Positions 1-7,991 of a stretch of DNA of 64,000 nucleotides are shown here, one piece after another. Below the pieces are notes generated by a model that ran no database searches, had not been told where the DNA came from, and saw nothing but the letters and a program-made list of their open reading frames with translations. Location of the stretch: the NCBI RefSeq assembly GCF_016863515.1, contig NZ_BOPA01000036.1, positions 1-64,000 on the forward strand, written 5' to 3'. The DNA is from Micromonospora gifhornensis. GTDB lineage: Bacteria > Actinomycetota > Actinomycetes > Mycobacteriales > Micromonosporaceae. The translations under genes and the position numbers were made by a program. How positions within the stretch are numbered: position 1 is the stretch's first letter; every line of letters starts with the position of its first letter.

Positions 1-519
1 GCAGGTGCCCGTCGGCGGCGGAGTCGTCGGGGGCGGGGTGGTCGGCGGCGGAGTAGTGCCGGGTGGCGGGGTGGTGCCGGGTGGCGGGGTGGTGGGGGTG
101 GTGCCGCCGGTGCAGGTCACCCCGTTGAGGGCGAAGCTGGTCGGCACCGGGTTGCTGCCGCTCCAGGACCCGTTGAAGCCGAACGAGGTGGTGCCGTTGG
201 TGGAGATGGTGCCGTTGTAGCTGACATTGCGGGCGGTTACCGCCGCCCCGCTCTGGGTCAGCTCGGTGTTCCAGAACTGGGTGACCCGCTGCCCGGCACC
301 GAAGGACCAGGTCAGGGTCCAACTGGTCACCGGGTCACCGAGGTTCGTGATGGTGATGTTGGCGCCGAAGCCGTCCTGCCACTGCGACGGCACCTCGTAC
401 TTCACCGAACAGCCGGCAGCCGCGGCACTGGCCGGCAGGGCCACGATGGCCGCCGAGGACGCCAGCAGCGCGACCCCGACCGATGCCAGGTACATATTGG
501 TTCGTCTGGATCTTGGCAT
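1..519 (-). CDS. Secreted CBM2 (cellulose-binding) protein, partial at window edge
   Basis: This reading frame runs leftward from an ATG at 519-517 and is still open at base 1, so only 173 codons are seen. A GGGAGG ribosome site lies about 8 nt upstream. The product starts with a basic stretch (MPRSRRTN), a hydrophobic signal segment and an Ala-rich cleavage region, then a family 2 carbohydrate-binding module (from GCSVKYEV to NGVTCTGG, residues about 36-138) with the typical paired Cys and exposed Trp residues. A Thr/Pro linker (PPPGTT, PPPTT repeats) follows. The catalytic domain lies outside the window. The CBM is a close paralogue of that in the divergent xylanase, so a secreted plant-polysaccharide hydrolase is likely. 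Confidence 0.85.
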   Translation of the reverse strand, partial: MPRSRRTNMYLASVGVALLASSAAIVALPASAAAAGCSVKYEVPSQWQDGFGANITITNLGDPVTSWTLTWSFGAGQRVTQFWNTELTQSGAAVTARNVSYNGTISTNGTTSFGFNGSWSGSNPVPTSFALNGVTCTGGTTPTTPPPGTTPPPGTTPPPTTPPPTTPPPTGTC

Positions 520-572
520 AGCGCAACCTCCCGACTGACATGACCGCATCGCATTGTCGAAGGTCGATGCAG

Positions 573-584
573 GTTAACGTTAAC
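573..584. promoter_or_regulatory. LacI-type palindromic operator, GTTAACGTTAAC
   Basis: A perfect 12-bp palindrome with a central CG, the usual form of LacI-family operators. It sits between the two divergent CBM2 genes, 54 bp from the left gene start. The regulator that binds it is not encoded in the window. Identification rests on symmetry and position. Confidence 0.5.
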
Positions 585-603
585 AGCTGTGTCCGGTACA
601 TTA

Positions 604-617
604 CGGGAGCGCTCCCA
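604..617. promoter_or_regulatory. CelR/CebR-like cellulose-response operator
   Basis: CGGGAGCGCTCCCA differs in one base from the 14-bp palindrome TGGGAGCGCTCCCA. That palindrome is bound by the LacI-family cellulase repressors CelR of Thermobifida and CebR of Streptomyces. It lies in the shared upstream region of a CBM2 protein and a GH30 xylanase, so control by cello-oligosaccharides is likely. Confidence 0.75.
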
Positions 618-744
618 TCTCATCAACCATGGTCGATGTCGATCGCCTCTCCGACCCAAGTCCGAAACACGAGTTGTGGCCGGGATCGTCCACCCAGGAG
701 CGCACCGGGACCAACGCAGCGCGGCGTCGGGACCGAGCCGGCAG

Positions 745-756
745 GTGAACGTTCAC
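745..756. promoter_or_regulatory. LacI-type palindrome just upstream of GH30 gene, GTGAACGTTCAC
   Basis: A perfect 12-bp palindrome with a central CG, ending 20 bp before the GH30 start codon. Its form matches LacI-family operators but differs from the other two in this intergenic region. A repressor bound here would block transcription or its start. Predicted from symmetry only. Confidence 0.45.
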
Positions 757-776
757 TCACGAAGGGCACGGCAGCG

Positions 777-2507
777 ATGAGACACGTCAAGGACAGATTC
801 AGGGTCAACGCCGCTCGGGTGACGACCGGTGCCGTGCTCCTGGCATCGGCCGCCGTCGCCGTGGCGTTGCCGGCCGGCGCGGCAGCGGCCGGCTGCTCGG
901 TCACCTACGCGGTGTCGTCACAGTGGCAGGGTGGCTTCGGCGCCAACGTGACGATCACCAACCTCGGTGACCCGGTCACCAGTTGGACGCTCAACTGGAA
1001 CTACAGCGCCGGCCAGCGTGTCGCGGAGGCCTGGAACACCACGGTGAGTCAGAGCGGCGCGGTCGTCACCGCCCGCAACGTCAGCTACAACGGCACCATC
1101 CCGACCAACGGCTCGACGTCGTTCGGCTTCAACGGGACCTGGTCGGGCAGCAATCCCGACCCGACCAGCTTCACGCTCAACGGCGTGACCTGCACCGGCA
1201 GCACGACCCCCACCACACCGCCGCCGCCCACCACCCCACCGCCCACCACCCCGCCGCCGACCACGCCGCCGCCGACCGGCCCGGCGGACATCACGGTCAA
1301 CAGCAACACCCGCTACCAGACGGTCGACGGATTCGGCGCGGCCACCCCGATCTGGGGCGGCACCTGGTCGACCTCCGACACCCAGACCCTGGTCGGCCTG
1401 GGTGCCAACCAGCTCGGCCTGTCGATCGTGCGTACCGGCATCTCGCCGGTCTCCGGCGAATGGTCGACCCAGGTCAACGCCCTGCGTACGGCGAAGTCCG
1501 CCGGGTCGAACGTGAAGATCCTCGCCTCGCCGTGGACCGCGCCGGCGGAGTGGAAGACGAACAACAGCCGGGTCAATGGCGGCAAGCTGCGCACCGACCG
1601 CTACGCCGACTACGCCAACCACCTCAACAGCTACGTGCAGTACATGCGTAACCAGGGCGTGACCATCGACGTCACCTCCGTGCAGAACGAGCCGGACTGG
1701 CACCCCGACTACGACTCGATGGACTGGAGCGGCACCGAGCTGCGCAACTTCGTCCGCGACCACGGCACCCGGGTGCAGAACACCAGACTGATGGTCGCCG
1801 AGGCGGTGAACCTGAACTACACCTACACCGACCCGACCCTCAACGACACCACCGCCCGCAACAACATCGGCTACATCGGCGGCCACCTGTACGGCACCGA
1901 GGCTTCCGGCCGGCTGCGCTCGTACCCCCTGGCCGATCAGCACAACAAGCCGGTGTGGATGACCGAGTGGAACCTGCACGCGGCCGACGGCAACGGCTCC
2001 AACATCTGGGGCAACCCCGCCAACCTGGCGGTCTGGAACGAGACGCTCGACGACATCATGCGTACGGTGCACCGGTCGATGGAGGCGAACTGGACCGCCT
2101 ACATCTGGTGGTACGGCAAGCGGTACTACTCGTTCATCGGTGACGGCGAGGCCGCCTTCGGCACCACGGCAGGAGCACCCCTCAAGCGCGGGTACGCCTT
2201 CTCGCAGTACTCGAAGTACGTCCGCCCCGGCTACCAGCGGGTGGCCCTGACCAAGAGCACCAAGGCCAATCCGCTGGAAGTGACCGCCTACACCGGCGGC
2301 GGGAAGACCACCCTGGTGATCCTGAACCGCTCGACCAGCGCGGTCAACAACGCCATCATCCAGGTACCGCAGAACGTCACCCAGGCCGAGCACTACCTGA
2401 CCTCGCAGAACGCCAACGCGGCAAGTCAGTCGGTCAGCGTGAACGGCGGCCAGGTGAGCGTCAACGTCGGCGCCCGCAGCATCTCCACAGTCGTCCTCAC
2501 CCACTGA
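777..2507 (+). CDS. Secreted CBM2-GH30 endo-beta-1,4-xylanase (glucuronoxylanase-like)
   Basis: A 576-residue secreted enzyme predicted to cut xylan, most like the GH30 subfamily 8 glucuronoxylanases. Order of parts: signal peptide (about 1-35), CBM2 (about 36-138), Thr/Pro linker of PPPTT repeats, then a GH30 barrel from about residue 170 with its side beta-domain. The acid/base Glu305 is in VQNEPDW and the nucleophile Glu397 is in WMTEWNLH. The start chosen is the ATG at 777, because it directly precedes the basic n-region and hydrophobic core; a longer upstream extension would have no signal peptide. Three palindromic operators upstream suggest sugar-controlled expression. The exact GH30 subfamily is an inference from the motifs. 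Confidence 0.9.
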   Translation: MRHVKDRFRVNAARVTTGAVLLASAAVAVALPAGAAAAGCSVTYAVSSQWQGGFGANVTITNLGDPVTSWTLNWNYSAGQRVAEAWNTTVSQSGAVVTARNVSYNGTIPTNGSTSFGFNGTWSGSNPDPTSFTLNGVTCTGSTTPTTPPPPTTPPPTTPPPTTPPPTGPADITVNSNTRYQTVDGFGAATPIWGGTWSTSDTQTLVGLGANQLGLSIVRTGISPVSGEWSTQVNALRTAKSAGSNVKILASPWTAPAEWKTNNSRVNGGKLRTDRYADYANHLNSYVQYMRNQGVTIDVTSVQNEPDWHPDYDSMDWSGTELRNFVRDHGTRVQNTRLMVAEAVNLNYTYTDPTLNDTTARNNIGYIGGHLYGTEASGRLRSYPLADQHNKPVWMTEWNLHAADGNGSNIWGNPANLAVWNETLDDIMRTVHRSMEANWTAYIWWYGKRYYSFIGDGEAAFGTTAGAPLKRGYAFSQYSKYVRPGYQRVALTKSTKANPLEVTAYTGGGKTTLVILNRSTSAVNNAIIQVPQNVTQAEHYLTSQNANAASQSVSVNGGQVSVNVGARSISTVVLTH

Positions 2508-2593
2508 TCAACTGATCGGAAGCGGTGGCAGCCCAGCTGTCCGATATCCCACACACCGGCCAGCCCAACTGCCACCGCTCACCGAGAGCCTGC

Positions 2594-4744
2594 TCAGCGG
2601 GTCAGGTGGGTGGGCAGGCTGGTCACGACGATGCCGGGGTGCCGGCGCAGGGCCCGTCGTAGTCGCTGTTCGGTGCGGTAGTGCAGCACCCGCTGCCACG
2701 GATGGTCGACCACCACGTCCGGTACGACGACGGTGATGGTCAGGTCGGGGTGGGTCAGGCGCAGTGCGCTGGCGTACCCGGCGAGCGGTTGGATGATCAC
2801 GCGGTGCGGCGACAGGATGGTCTCCAGCGGAATGTGGTCGCCCCAGGTGTTCCACTGCTCGCGGAACCGGTCGGCTTCGGTCCGTTCGGGGCTGACGTGC
2901 AGCGCCAGCGCCGGTTGGCCGAGCGAGCCGACGTAGGCGAGGGTGCGTAGCGCCGCCTGGTTGAGGCGGGCCACCGGCACGAGGAAGAGGTGCCGTACCT
3001 GCTGCGGAACAATGGCGGGTGGCGCGTCCTCGGCCGGTTCCACCCCGCTCGGATGGTCGGGGTGCAGACCGAGGGCCTGCTGGACGTGGTCGTAGTGGCG
3101 GCGTACCCGACGGAACAGGCAGATCAGCAACGGTACGGCGAGCACCACCGCCCACGCGCCCTCGACGAACTTCGTGACCGCGGCGGTCACCAGCACGACT
3201 GCCGACAGCACCGCACCGACGCCGTTGATGGCCGCGCGTCGTCGCCAGCCGGGGTCACGGTGGTGCCGCCAGTGGTTGACCATGCCGCTCTGGGAGAGGG
3301 TGAAGGCGAGGAAGACACCGACCGCGTAGAGCGGGATCAGGGAGTGCGTGTCGCCGCCGAATGCCACCAGGATCGCCGCGGCGGCGACCGCCAGGGCGAT
3401 CAGCCCGTTGCTCAGCGCCAGCCGGTCACCCAGGTGCAGGAATCGATGCGGCACGTACCCGTCGCGGGCCATGAAGTACAGCAGGCGCGGCAGGTCGTTG
3501 AAGGCGGTGTTCGCCGCGAGCAGCAGCACCAGCGCCGTCGCGGCCTGGATGATCGCGTACCAGGGGCCGGTGGGGAAGGCCAGCCGCGCCAACTGCGACA
3601 GCAGGGTCTGGTCGGCACGCGGCACCAGACCGTTGAGGTGGAACAGCAGGGTCAGCCCGACGAACAGCACGATCAGGATGCTGATCATCCAGGTCAGCAC
3701 GGTGCGGGCGTTGCGCCACGCGGTGGGGCGGAACACCGGCACCGCGTTGGAGACCGCCTCGACGCCGGTCATCGAGGTCGCGCCGGAGGCGAAGGCGCGC
3801 AACACGACCAGCAGACCGAGCCCTTCCACCGCAGGCGTCGGCGGCGGGGCCACGACGGTGAATCCGCCGGTCGCGGCCCGGACGAACCCGGCGGCGATCA
3901 GCCCGAGCACGGCGACGAGGAAGACGTACGTGGGCACGGCGAAGGCGTTGCCGGCGACCCGGATGCCACGCAGGTTGCCGATCAGCAGCACACCGATGAC
4001 TACCAGGGCCAGCGGCACCCGGTACGCGGCGAGGGAAGGCAGCGCCGAGGTGATCGCGGCGACCCCGGCGGACACCGACACCGACACGGTCAGCACGTAG
4101 TCGAGGACCAGTCCCGCCGCGGCAGCCAGGCCGGCGCGCGGCCCCAGGCTGTCGCTGGCCACCAGGTACGACCCGGCGCCGTGCGGATAGGCCCGGACGG
4201 TCTGCCGGTACGAGGTGCCGACGGCGACCATCAGCACCACCAGGGCCGCCGCGATCGGCAACGACAGCCCGAGGGCACCGCTGCCGGCCAGCACCAGCAC
4301 GGCCAGCATCGCCTCCGGCCCGTACGCCACCGAGGAGAGCAGGTCGGAGGCGAGCACCGGCAACGCGATGACCTTCGACATCCGCTCGCGCAGGATCGAC
4401 GCGCTGGTCAGCGGCCGACCGAGCAGCAACCGACGCAGACCACCGGCGACCCGCCCCTGGGCGGTGTCGGGCCGCTCCACGACCGGGGTGGCGGTGAGCT
4501 GACCCGGGGCGTCCGGCAGGAAGAGCATGGCGGCCCGGTGTGCTCCGCCGACCGCCGACGAGCGGATCTCCCCCGCCTGCGGATCCACTGGCAACGCCCG
4601 TACCGTGTCGGTGATCTGCCATCGCGCGCCGACCTGCCGCAACATACCGAGGTCGGCCGGGGACAGCGGCGGCAGCTCGGCGGACGGGCTGAAGGTCGGC
4701 GACCCCGCGTCCTCTTCCGGGTCGTGCCCCGACCTGCCCACCAT
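2594..4744 (-). CDS. APC-superfamily amino acid permease with C-terminal USP-like domain
   Basis: A 716-residue membrane protein. Residues 1-100 are hydrophilic and Pro/Asp rich. The middle has about 12 hydrophobic helices with the APC signature near its start (LPVLASDLLSSVAYGPEAML). The last 150 residues are soluble and resemble a universal-stress-protein fold (VRHLFLVPVARLNQAALRTL, then ALALHVSPE). This layout matches actinobacterial permeases of the APC family with a cytoplasmic nucleotide-binding-like tail; the substrate cannot be told. Start: ATG at 4744 preceded by GGGAGG. It is divergent from the cupin gene, with a 58-bp gap. Confidence 0.85.
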   Translation of the reverse strand: MVGRSGHDPEEDAGSPTFSPSAELPPLSPADLGMLRQVGARWQITDTVRALPVDPQAGEIRSSAVGGAHRAAMLFLPDAPGQLTATPVVERPDTAQGRVAGGLRRLLLGRPLTSASILRERMSKVIALPVLASDLLSSVAYGPEAMLAVLVLAGSGALGLSLPIAAALVVLMVAVGTSYRQTVRAYPHGAGSYLVASDSLGPRAGLAAAAGLVLDYVLTVSVSVSAGVAAITSALPSLAAYRVPLALVVIGVLLIGNLRGIRVAGNAFAVPTYVFLVAVLGLIAAGFVRAATGGFTVVAPPPTPAVEGLGLLVVLRAFASGATSMTGVEAVSNAVPVFRPTAWRNARTVLTWMISILIVLFVGLTLLFHLNGLVPRADQTLLSQLARLAFPTGPWYAIIQAATALVLLLAANTAFNDLPRLLYFMARDGYVPHRFLHLGDRLALSNGLIALAVAAAAILVAFGGDTHSLIPLYAVGVFLAFTLSQSGMVNHWRHHRDPGWRRRAAINGVGAVLSAVVLVTAAVTKFVEGAWAVVLAVPLLICLFRRVRRHYDHVQQALGLHPDHPSGVEPAEDAPPAIVPQQVRHLFLVPVARLNQAALRTLAYVGSLGQPALALHVSPERTEADRFREQWNTWGDHIPLETILSPHRVIIQPLAGYASALRLTHPDLTITVVVPDVVVDHPWQRVLHYRTEQRLRRALRRHPGIVVTSLPTHLTR

Positions 4745-4802
4745 CCCCCCGCCTCCCGTCGGTGGTGCCGGCGGCACCGCAGACCAGGCCGGCCATGTCA
4801 GG

Positions 4803-5180
4803 ATGGTGGATGTGACGCATGTAGCTGTCGACATCGCGGAAAAACTGTCCCGCTTCTCGCAGTACTGGTCACCGAAAGTGGTGGCGCGGCTCAACGACTA
4901 CGAGATCAAGGTCGTCAAGGTGCAGGGCGAGTTCGTCTGGCACAGCCACGAGGACACCGATGAACTGTTTCTCGTGGTGAGTGGGGAGTTGACCATCCAA
5001 CTGCGCGACGGCGAGGTGGTCCTGGGCCCGGGGCAGCTGTTCGTCGTACCCCGTGGTGTCGAGCATTGCCCGGTCGCCGAGGGTGAGGTCCACGCGGTCC
5101 TCATCGAGCCGGCCGGGGTGGTGAACACCGGCGACGCCGGTGGCCCGCTGACCGCCACCTACGATGCCTCCCTGCTCTGA
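4803..5180 (+). CDS. Single-domain cupin protein
   Basis: A protein of about 125 residues with a double-stranded beta-helix. The metal-binding cupin motif 1 is visible as GEFVWHSHEDTDELFLVVSGE, with two His and a Glu, and motif 2 as PGQLFVVPRGVEHCPVAEG. Small stand-alone cupins bind a metal and may act as isomerases, dioxygenases or sensors, so the substrate is unknown. ATG 4803 and GTG 4812 are both possible starts; the ribosome site is weak for either. The gene overlaps the next one by 17 nt, suggesting joint transcription. Confidence 0.85.
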   Translation: MVDVTHVAVDIAEKLSRFSQYWSPKVVARLNDYEIKVVKVQGEFVWHSHEDTDELFLVVSGELTIQLRDGEVVLGPGQLFVVPRGVEHCPVAEGEVHAVLIEPAGVVNTGDAGGPLTATYDASLL

Positions 5181-5769
5181 CCGGCGCGAAACCCACGCCC
5201 CGGCCACCGACACCCCTCACCGTCCGGTACCGGCCGATGTCGCCGCCGAACTGGTCGAGCGGATGGACCGGGACCAGCAGGCACGCTCCGGGGTGCCGGG
5301 CCGGGCCCTCGATGACGCCTTCTGGGCTTGGGCGTGCCAGGTCGACGTCGACAACACGGCGTGGCTCAAACAGGTCATCGACCGGTACGGCTGGCCCCGG
5401 CGTAGCGACGTCGGGACGGAGGCGGCCGACGCCGCCTGGCTGCTCGCCCAGCACGCCGACCACGACCCGGACTTCCAACGCCGCTGCCTGGCCCTGCTCG
5501 ATGAGGCGGTCCGTGACGGCGAGGCCAAACCCCGCCACCTGGCCTACCTCACCGACCGAGTCCTGCGCGCCGAGGGCAGACCCCAGCGGTACGGCACCCA
5601 GTTCTGGTACGGCCCCGACAACGCCGGTCCGCTGCAACCCCAGCCGATCGAGGACCCGGCGCGGGTGGACGATCGCCGCCACAGCGTCGGACTGGACACC
5701 CTCGCCGAATACACAGAACGCCTGCGCCAGCGGGAGTCCGGACACCAGCCCGCGACGACCGAGTCCTGA
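5164..5769 (+). CDS. DUF6624-like protein of unknown function
   Basis: A 201-residue soluble protein. The core pattern is an alternation of DAAWLLAQHADHDPDFQ, DEAVRDGEAKPRHLAYLTDRV and RYGTQFWYG. This matches the actinobacterial family I know as DUF6624, whose biochemical role has not been shown to my knowledge. It starts inside the 3' end of the cupin gene and is probably in the same transcript. No signal peptide or membrane helix is present. Confidence 0.75.
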   Translation: MPPCSDRRETHAPATDTPHRPVPADVAAELVERMDRDQQARSGVPGRALDDAFWAWACQVDVDNTAWLKQVIDRYGWPRRSDVGTEAADAAWLLAQHADHDPDFQRRCLALLDEAVRDGEAKPRHLAYLTDRVLRAEGRPQRYGTQFWYGPDNAGPLQPQPIEDPARVDDRRHSVGLDTLAEYTERLRQRESGHQPATTES

Positions 5770-5795
5770 GAGCGGCGAACGATACCCTTGCCGAG

Positions 5796-6137
5796 GTGAG
5801 TGACGTCCAGGTTGGAGTGCCCTCACGCGCCCGATCGTGGCTCGCGGCGGCGACGGCCGCCGTCATCGCGGTGGCGGCGTGGGCAGGCTACTGGTGGCTT
5901 GCGGTGCCACGCCATGACATCTGCGCGGCGGTCCTACCCGCTTCGGCCGGTTGCCGGATCGCCGACCGGGTGCCCACGGCAACGCTCTGGACGGTGATCG
6001 TCGCGGCGCTGTGGTCGGCGACCGTCGTTCTGGCCTTCGCCCGTCCGCGCGGCAGCCGGTGGCCGTTCGTCGCCGGCACCACGGTGCTGATCATCGCGGC
6101 TTTGCTGGGCTATCGGAGCGTGCTGTACCAGTCCTGA
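5796..6137 (+). CDS. Small membrane protein, three predicted helices
   Basis: A 113-residue protein not assigned to a family. Hydrophobic segments lie near residues 14-36 (LAAATAAVIAVAAWAGYWWL), 60-80 and 88-105. The loop after the first helix carries two Cys (HDICAAV, AGCRIADR). Start is GTG 5796. No ribosome site is visible, but TACCCT at 5783-5788 could be a -10 box eight bases upstream, so the mRNA may be leaderless. It may follow the DUF6624-like gene functionally, which ends 26 bp before. Confidence 0.65.
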   Translation: MSDVQVGVPSRARSWLAAATAAVIAVAAWAGYWWLAVPRHDICAAVLPASAGCRIADRVPTATLWTVIVAALWSATVVLAFARPRGSRWPFVAGTTVLIIAALLGYRSVLYQS

Positions 6138-6179
6138 CGGATCCTGCCGGTCCATTGCCTGCTCAGGTAGGGTCTGCCG

Positions 6180-6840
6180 ATGATCAGCACCGACCTGCCC
6201 GCCACCCGCGCCTCGCTCGTCGGCGACCTGGCATCGCTCGGCGGGCAACACCGACCCCGGCGGTTGGCAGAACCCGCCCGTGCCGGAGTCCTGGTGGCCG
6301 GTGATCCGGGAACACATGCCCGCATTCGATCCGGCGGTGACCCCCAGCCAGTTCATGGGCGTGATCGCGGAAACGGTCCGCACCTGGCCGGGGGCCTGGC
6401 GCAGCGACCATCCGCAGGTGTCGTTCGCGGCCCTCGGCCCCGCCGCCGAAGCCGTGGTGACCGGGCACCAACTCGACGACATGCTGGGCGACCACTCTCC
6501 CCTGGGTGCGGTGTACCGGCTCGACGGTGACGTCCTGCTACTCGGCGTCGGACACCGCAACAACACCTCGCTGCACCTGGCCGAATACCGGGTGCCGGAC
6601 CCACCGCGCCAGCAGGAAAGCTCCGCCGTACGCACCGACACCGGCCAGAGCTGGGCACGCTGGGAGGACGTCGCCACCGACGAGGGCGACTTCGACCAGT
6701 TGGGTGCCGCCTTCGAGGCCACCGGCCGGGCGAGCATCGGGCAGGTGGGCGCGGCCGACTCCCGCCTGATGCGCCAACGCGAGCTTGTCGACTTCGCCGT
6801 CGACTGGCTGGTCACCCACCGACCCCGGCGCCGACGGGAC
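6180..6840 (+). pseudogene. Broken aminoglycoside 3-N-acetyltransferase (AAC(3) family)
   Basis: The ATG at 6180 opens a plausible AAC(3) N-terminus (STDLPATRASLVGDLASLG). In place of the roughly 55 residues expected next, the sequence jumps, in a different frame, to GNTDPGGWQNPPVPESWWP and then continues with clear family motifs: ETVRTWPGAWRSDHP, SFAALGPAA, DHSPLGAVY and LLGVGHRNNTSLHLAE. So there is an internal deletion of about 165 nt with a frame change near 6243. The C-terminal frame has no stop at the usual place and stays open to 7137, overlapping the opposite-strand gene. A GTG at 6280 could express the C-terminal part alone, but it would lack the N-terminal substrate region. Confidence 0.75.
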
Positions 6841-6936
6841 TCCCTCGCCCGAGACTCGACGCCATTGGCCCGATTGCGGCAGTGCAGCTGGTCCCGGCCC
6901 GGCGTGTCGAACAGAAGCACTGCCACACAAACGTCA

Positions 6937-7683
6937 TCAGTGCTTCTGTGGATCGGCGGGTCTGCCATCGGCCCAGAGCGACTCGAAGTGCTCTACGTAC
7001 CGATCGAATACTCCGCCGTCCTGCGCACGCCGCAGGTGCAGCGTCACCGAGTCCTGCCCGAGCCCGGAACCGATATGGGTGGCAACGATGGCCTCGTCGT
7101 CGAAGACCCACACGGACATGGCGATATGACGATCTGACAGCCGGACCGGAAGCGGCGCGTCGACCTTGCCGATCTCCGCGCGCGTCATCGCGATGCGCGT
7201 CGCCAGGGTGAGCGGAGTCGCTTCCAGCCGGTCGCGCTCGGCGGTGACGGGACTGTCCGGGTCGCCGAGCATGAAGCGCAGATCGACCCCGGCGTTGGCC
7301 TTGGCGGCGAGAGTGGTGGCCGCGTCGGGCATTTCCAGCCATACGAAGTAGCTGGTGTACCCGCCAAACCAGATTCGCGATTGGGCGCGCTCGATCGCTT
7401 CGCGGAAGACCGCTCGGGGCAGGTCTGCCCGGCGCGGGTACATGCCGACCAGTTCCCGATCGGTCCCTATCTTCGCAGCGCGTCGGATGATCTCAGGCCA
7501 CAGCACACCTACATCTTTGCCCAGCACCGCTGCCGCACGCACCCTTGAGCGGGGGTGCGGCACGCGCCCTCGACTGACCCACCTTTCCACGGTCTTCGCG
7601 TCCACTTCGCAGCGTTCGGCCAGGTCAGAAGCGGTGAGTCCGGCTGTCACCATCGCTTGCCTGAGGCCATCGTTGCGTGCCAT
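6937..7683 (-). CDS. XRE-family regulator with C-terminal DUF5919-like (PLD-like) domain
   Basis: A 248-residue protein. An XRE helix-turn-helix occupies residues 1-65 (LTASDLAERCEVDAKTVERWVSRG). The rest (MYPRRADLPRAVFREAIERAQSRIWFGGYTS onward) matches the actinobacterial DUF5919 pattern, related to phospholipase-D-like folds, although no intact HKD motif is seen. A ligand-sensing role is an inference. Start ATG 7683 follows AAAGG at a good distance. The gene is divergent from the small membrane protein at 7833 and convergent with the broken AAC(3) gene. Confidence 0.8.
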   Translation of the reverse strand: MARNDGLRQAMVTAGLTASDLAERCEVDAKTVERWVSRGRVPHPRSRVRAAAVLGKDVGVLWPEIIRRAAKIGTDRELVGMYPRRADLPRAVFREAIERAQSRIWFGGYTSYFVWLEMPDAATTLAAKANAGVDLRFMLGDPDSPVTAERDRLEATPLTLATRIAMTRAEIGKVDAPLPVRLSDRHIAMSVWVFDDEAIVATHIGSGLGQDSVTLHLRRAQDGGVFDRYVEHFESLWADGRPADPQKH

Positions 7684-7832
7684 GGCAGGGGACCTTTCGT
7701 AGACGTCCCCTTATGGTCACACGCCAGCGGTGCAACCGTCCGTGACGCTCCGGCAACCTTTCGCATATGTCGCGAACTGCCATGAGGGGTCATGGATGCA
7801 GCGAGTCCGGCCCCTCGACCCCCGATTACGAG

Positions 7833-7991
7833 ATGAGGGAGATCGTGCTTCACAAGGTCGTGTCGGTTGTACTCGGCGGGCTGTTACCAGGTTTCCTGCT
7901 CGGGCTGCTCGCGTTCAAAGTGAAGTCGCGGTGGTGTCCACGTTGTGGGGAGTCCACTCACACGATGCCGCCCGCCGGGGGCAGTCGATGA
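7833..7991 (+). CDS. Small membrane protein coupled to the downstream regulator
   Basis: A 52-residue protein with one hydrophobic helix (VVSVVLGGLLPGFLLGLLAF), a basic segment and a CPRCG pair at the C-terminal side. Its stop TGA overlaps the ATG of the next gene (ATGA at 7988-7991), so the two are translationally coupled. ATG 7833 or GTG 7845 could be the start; the latter has GAGGGAG just upstream. It may be a membrane anchor or signal partner of the regulator, but this is only suggested by coupling. Confidence 0.55.
   Translation: MREIVLHKVVSVVLGGLLPGFLLGLLAFKVKSRWCPRCGESTHTMPPAGGSR

Noticed and set aside
918..2504. Long open frame antisense to the GH30 gene (528 codons)
   Set aside because: It is a high-GC shadow of the real gene: no domain, no ribosome site, and the sense strand encodes complete CBM2 and GH30 motifs.
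2990..4963. Long plus-strand frame (657 codons) opposite the permease
   Set aside because: Composed of Arg, Gln, His and Gly-rich low-information sequence typical of the antisense strand; the minus strand encodes a clear APC transporter.
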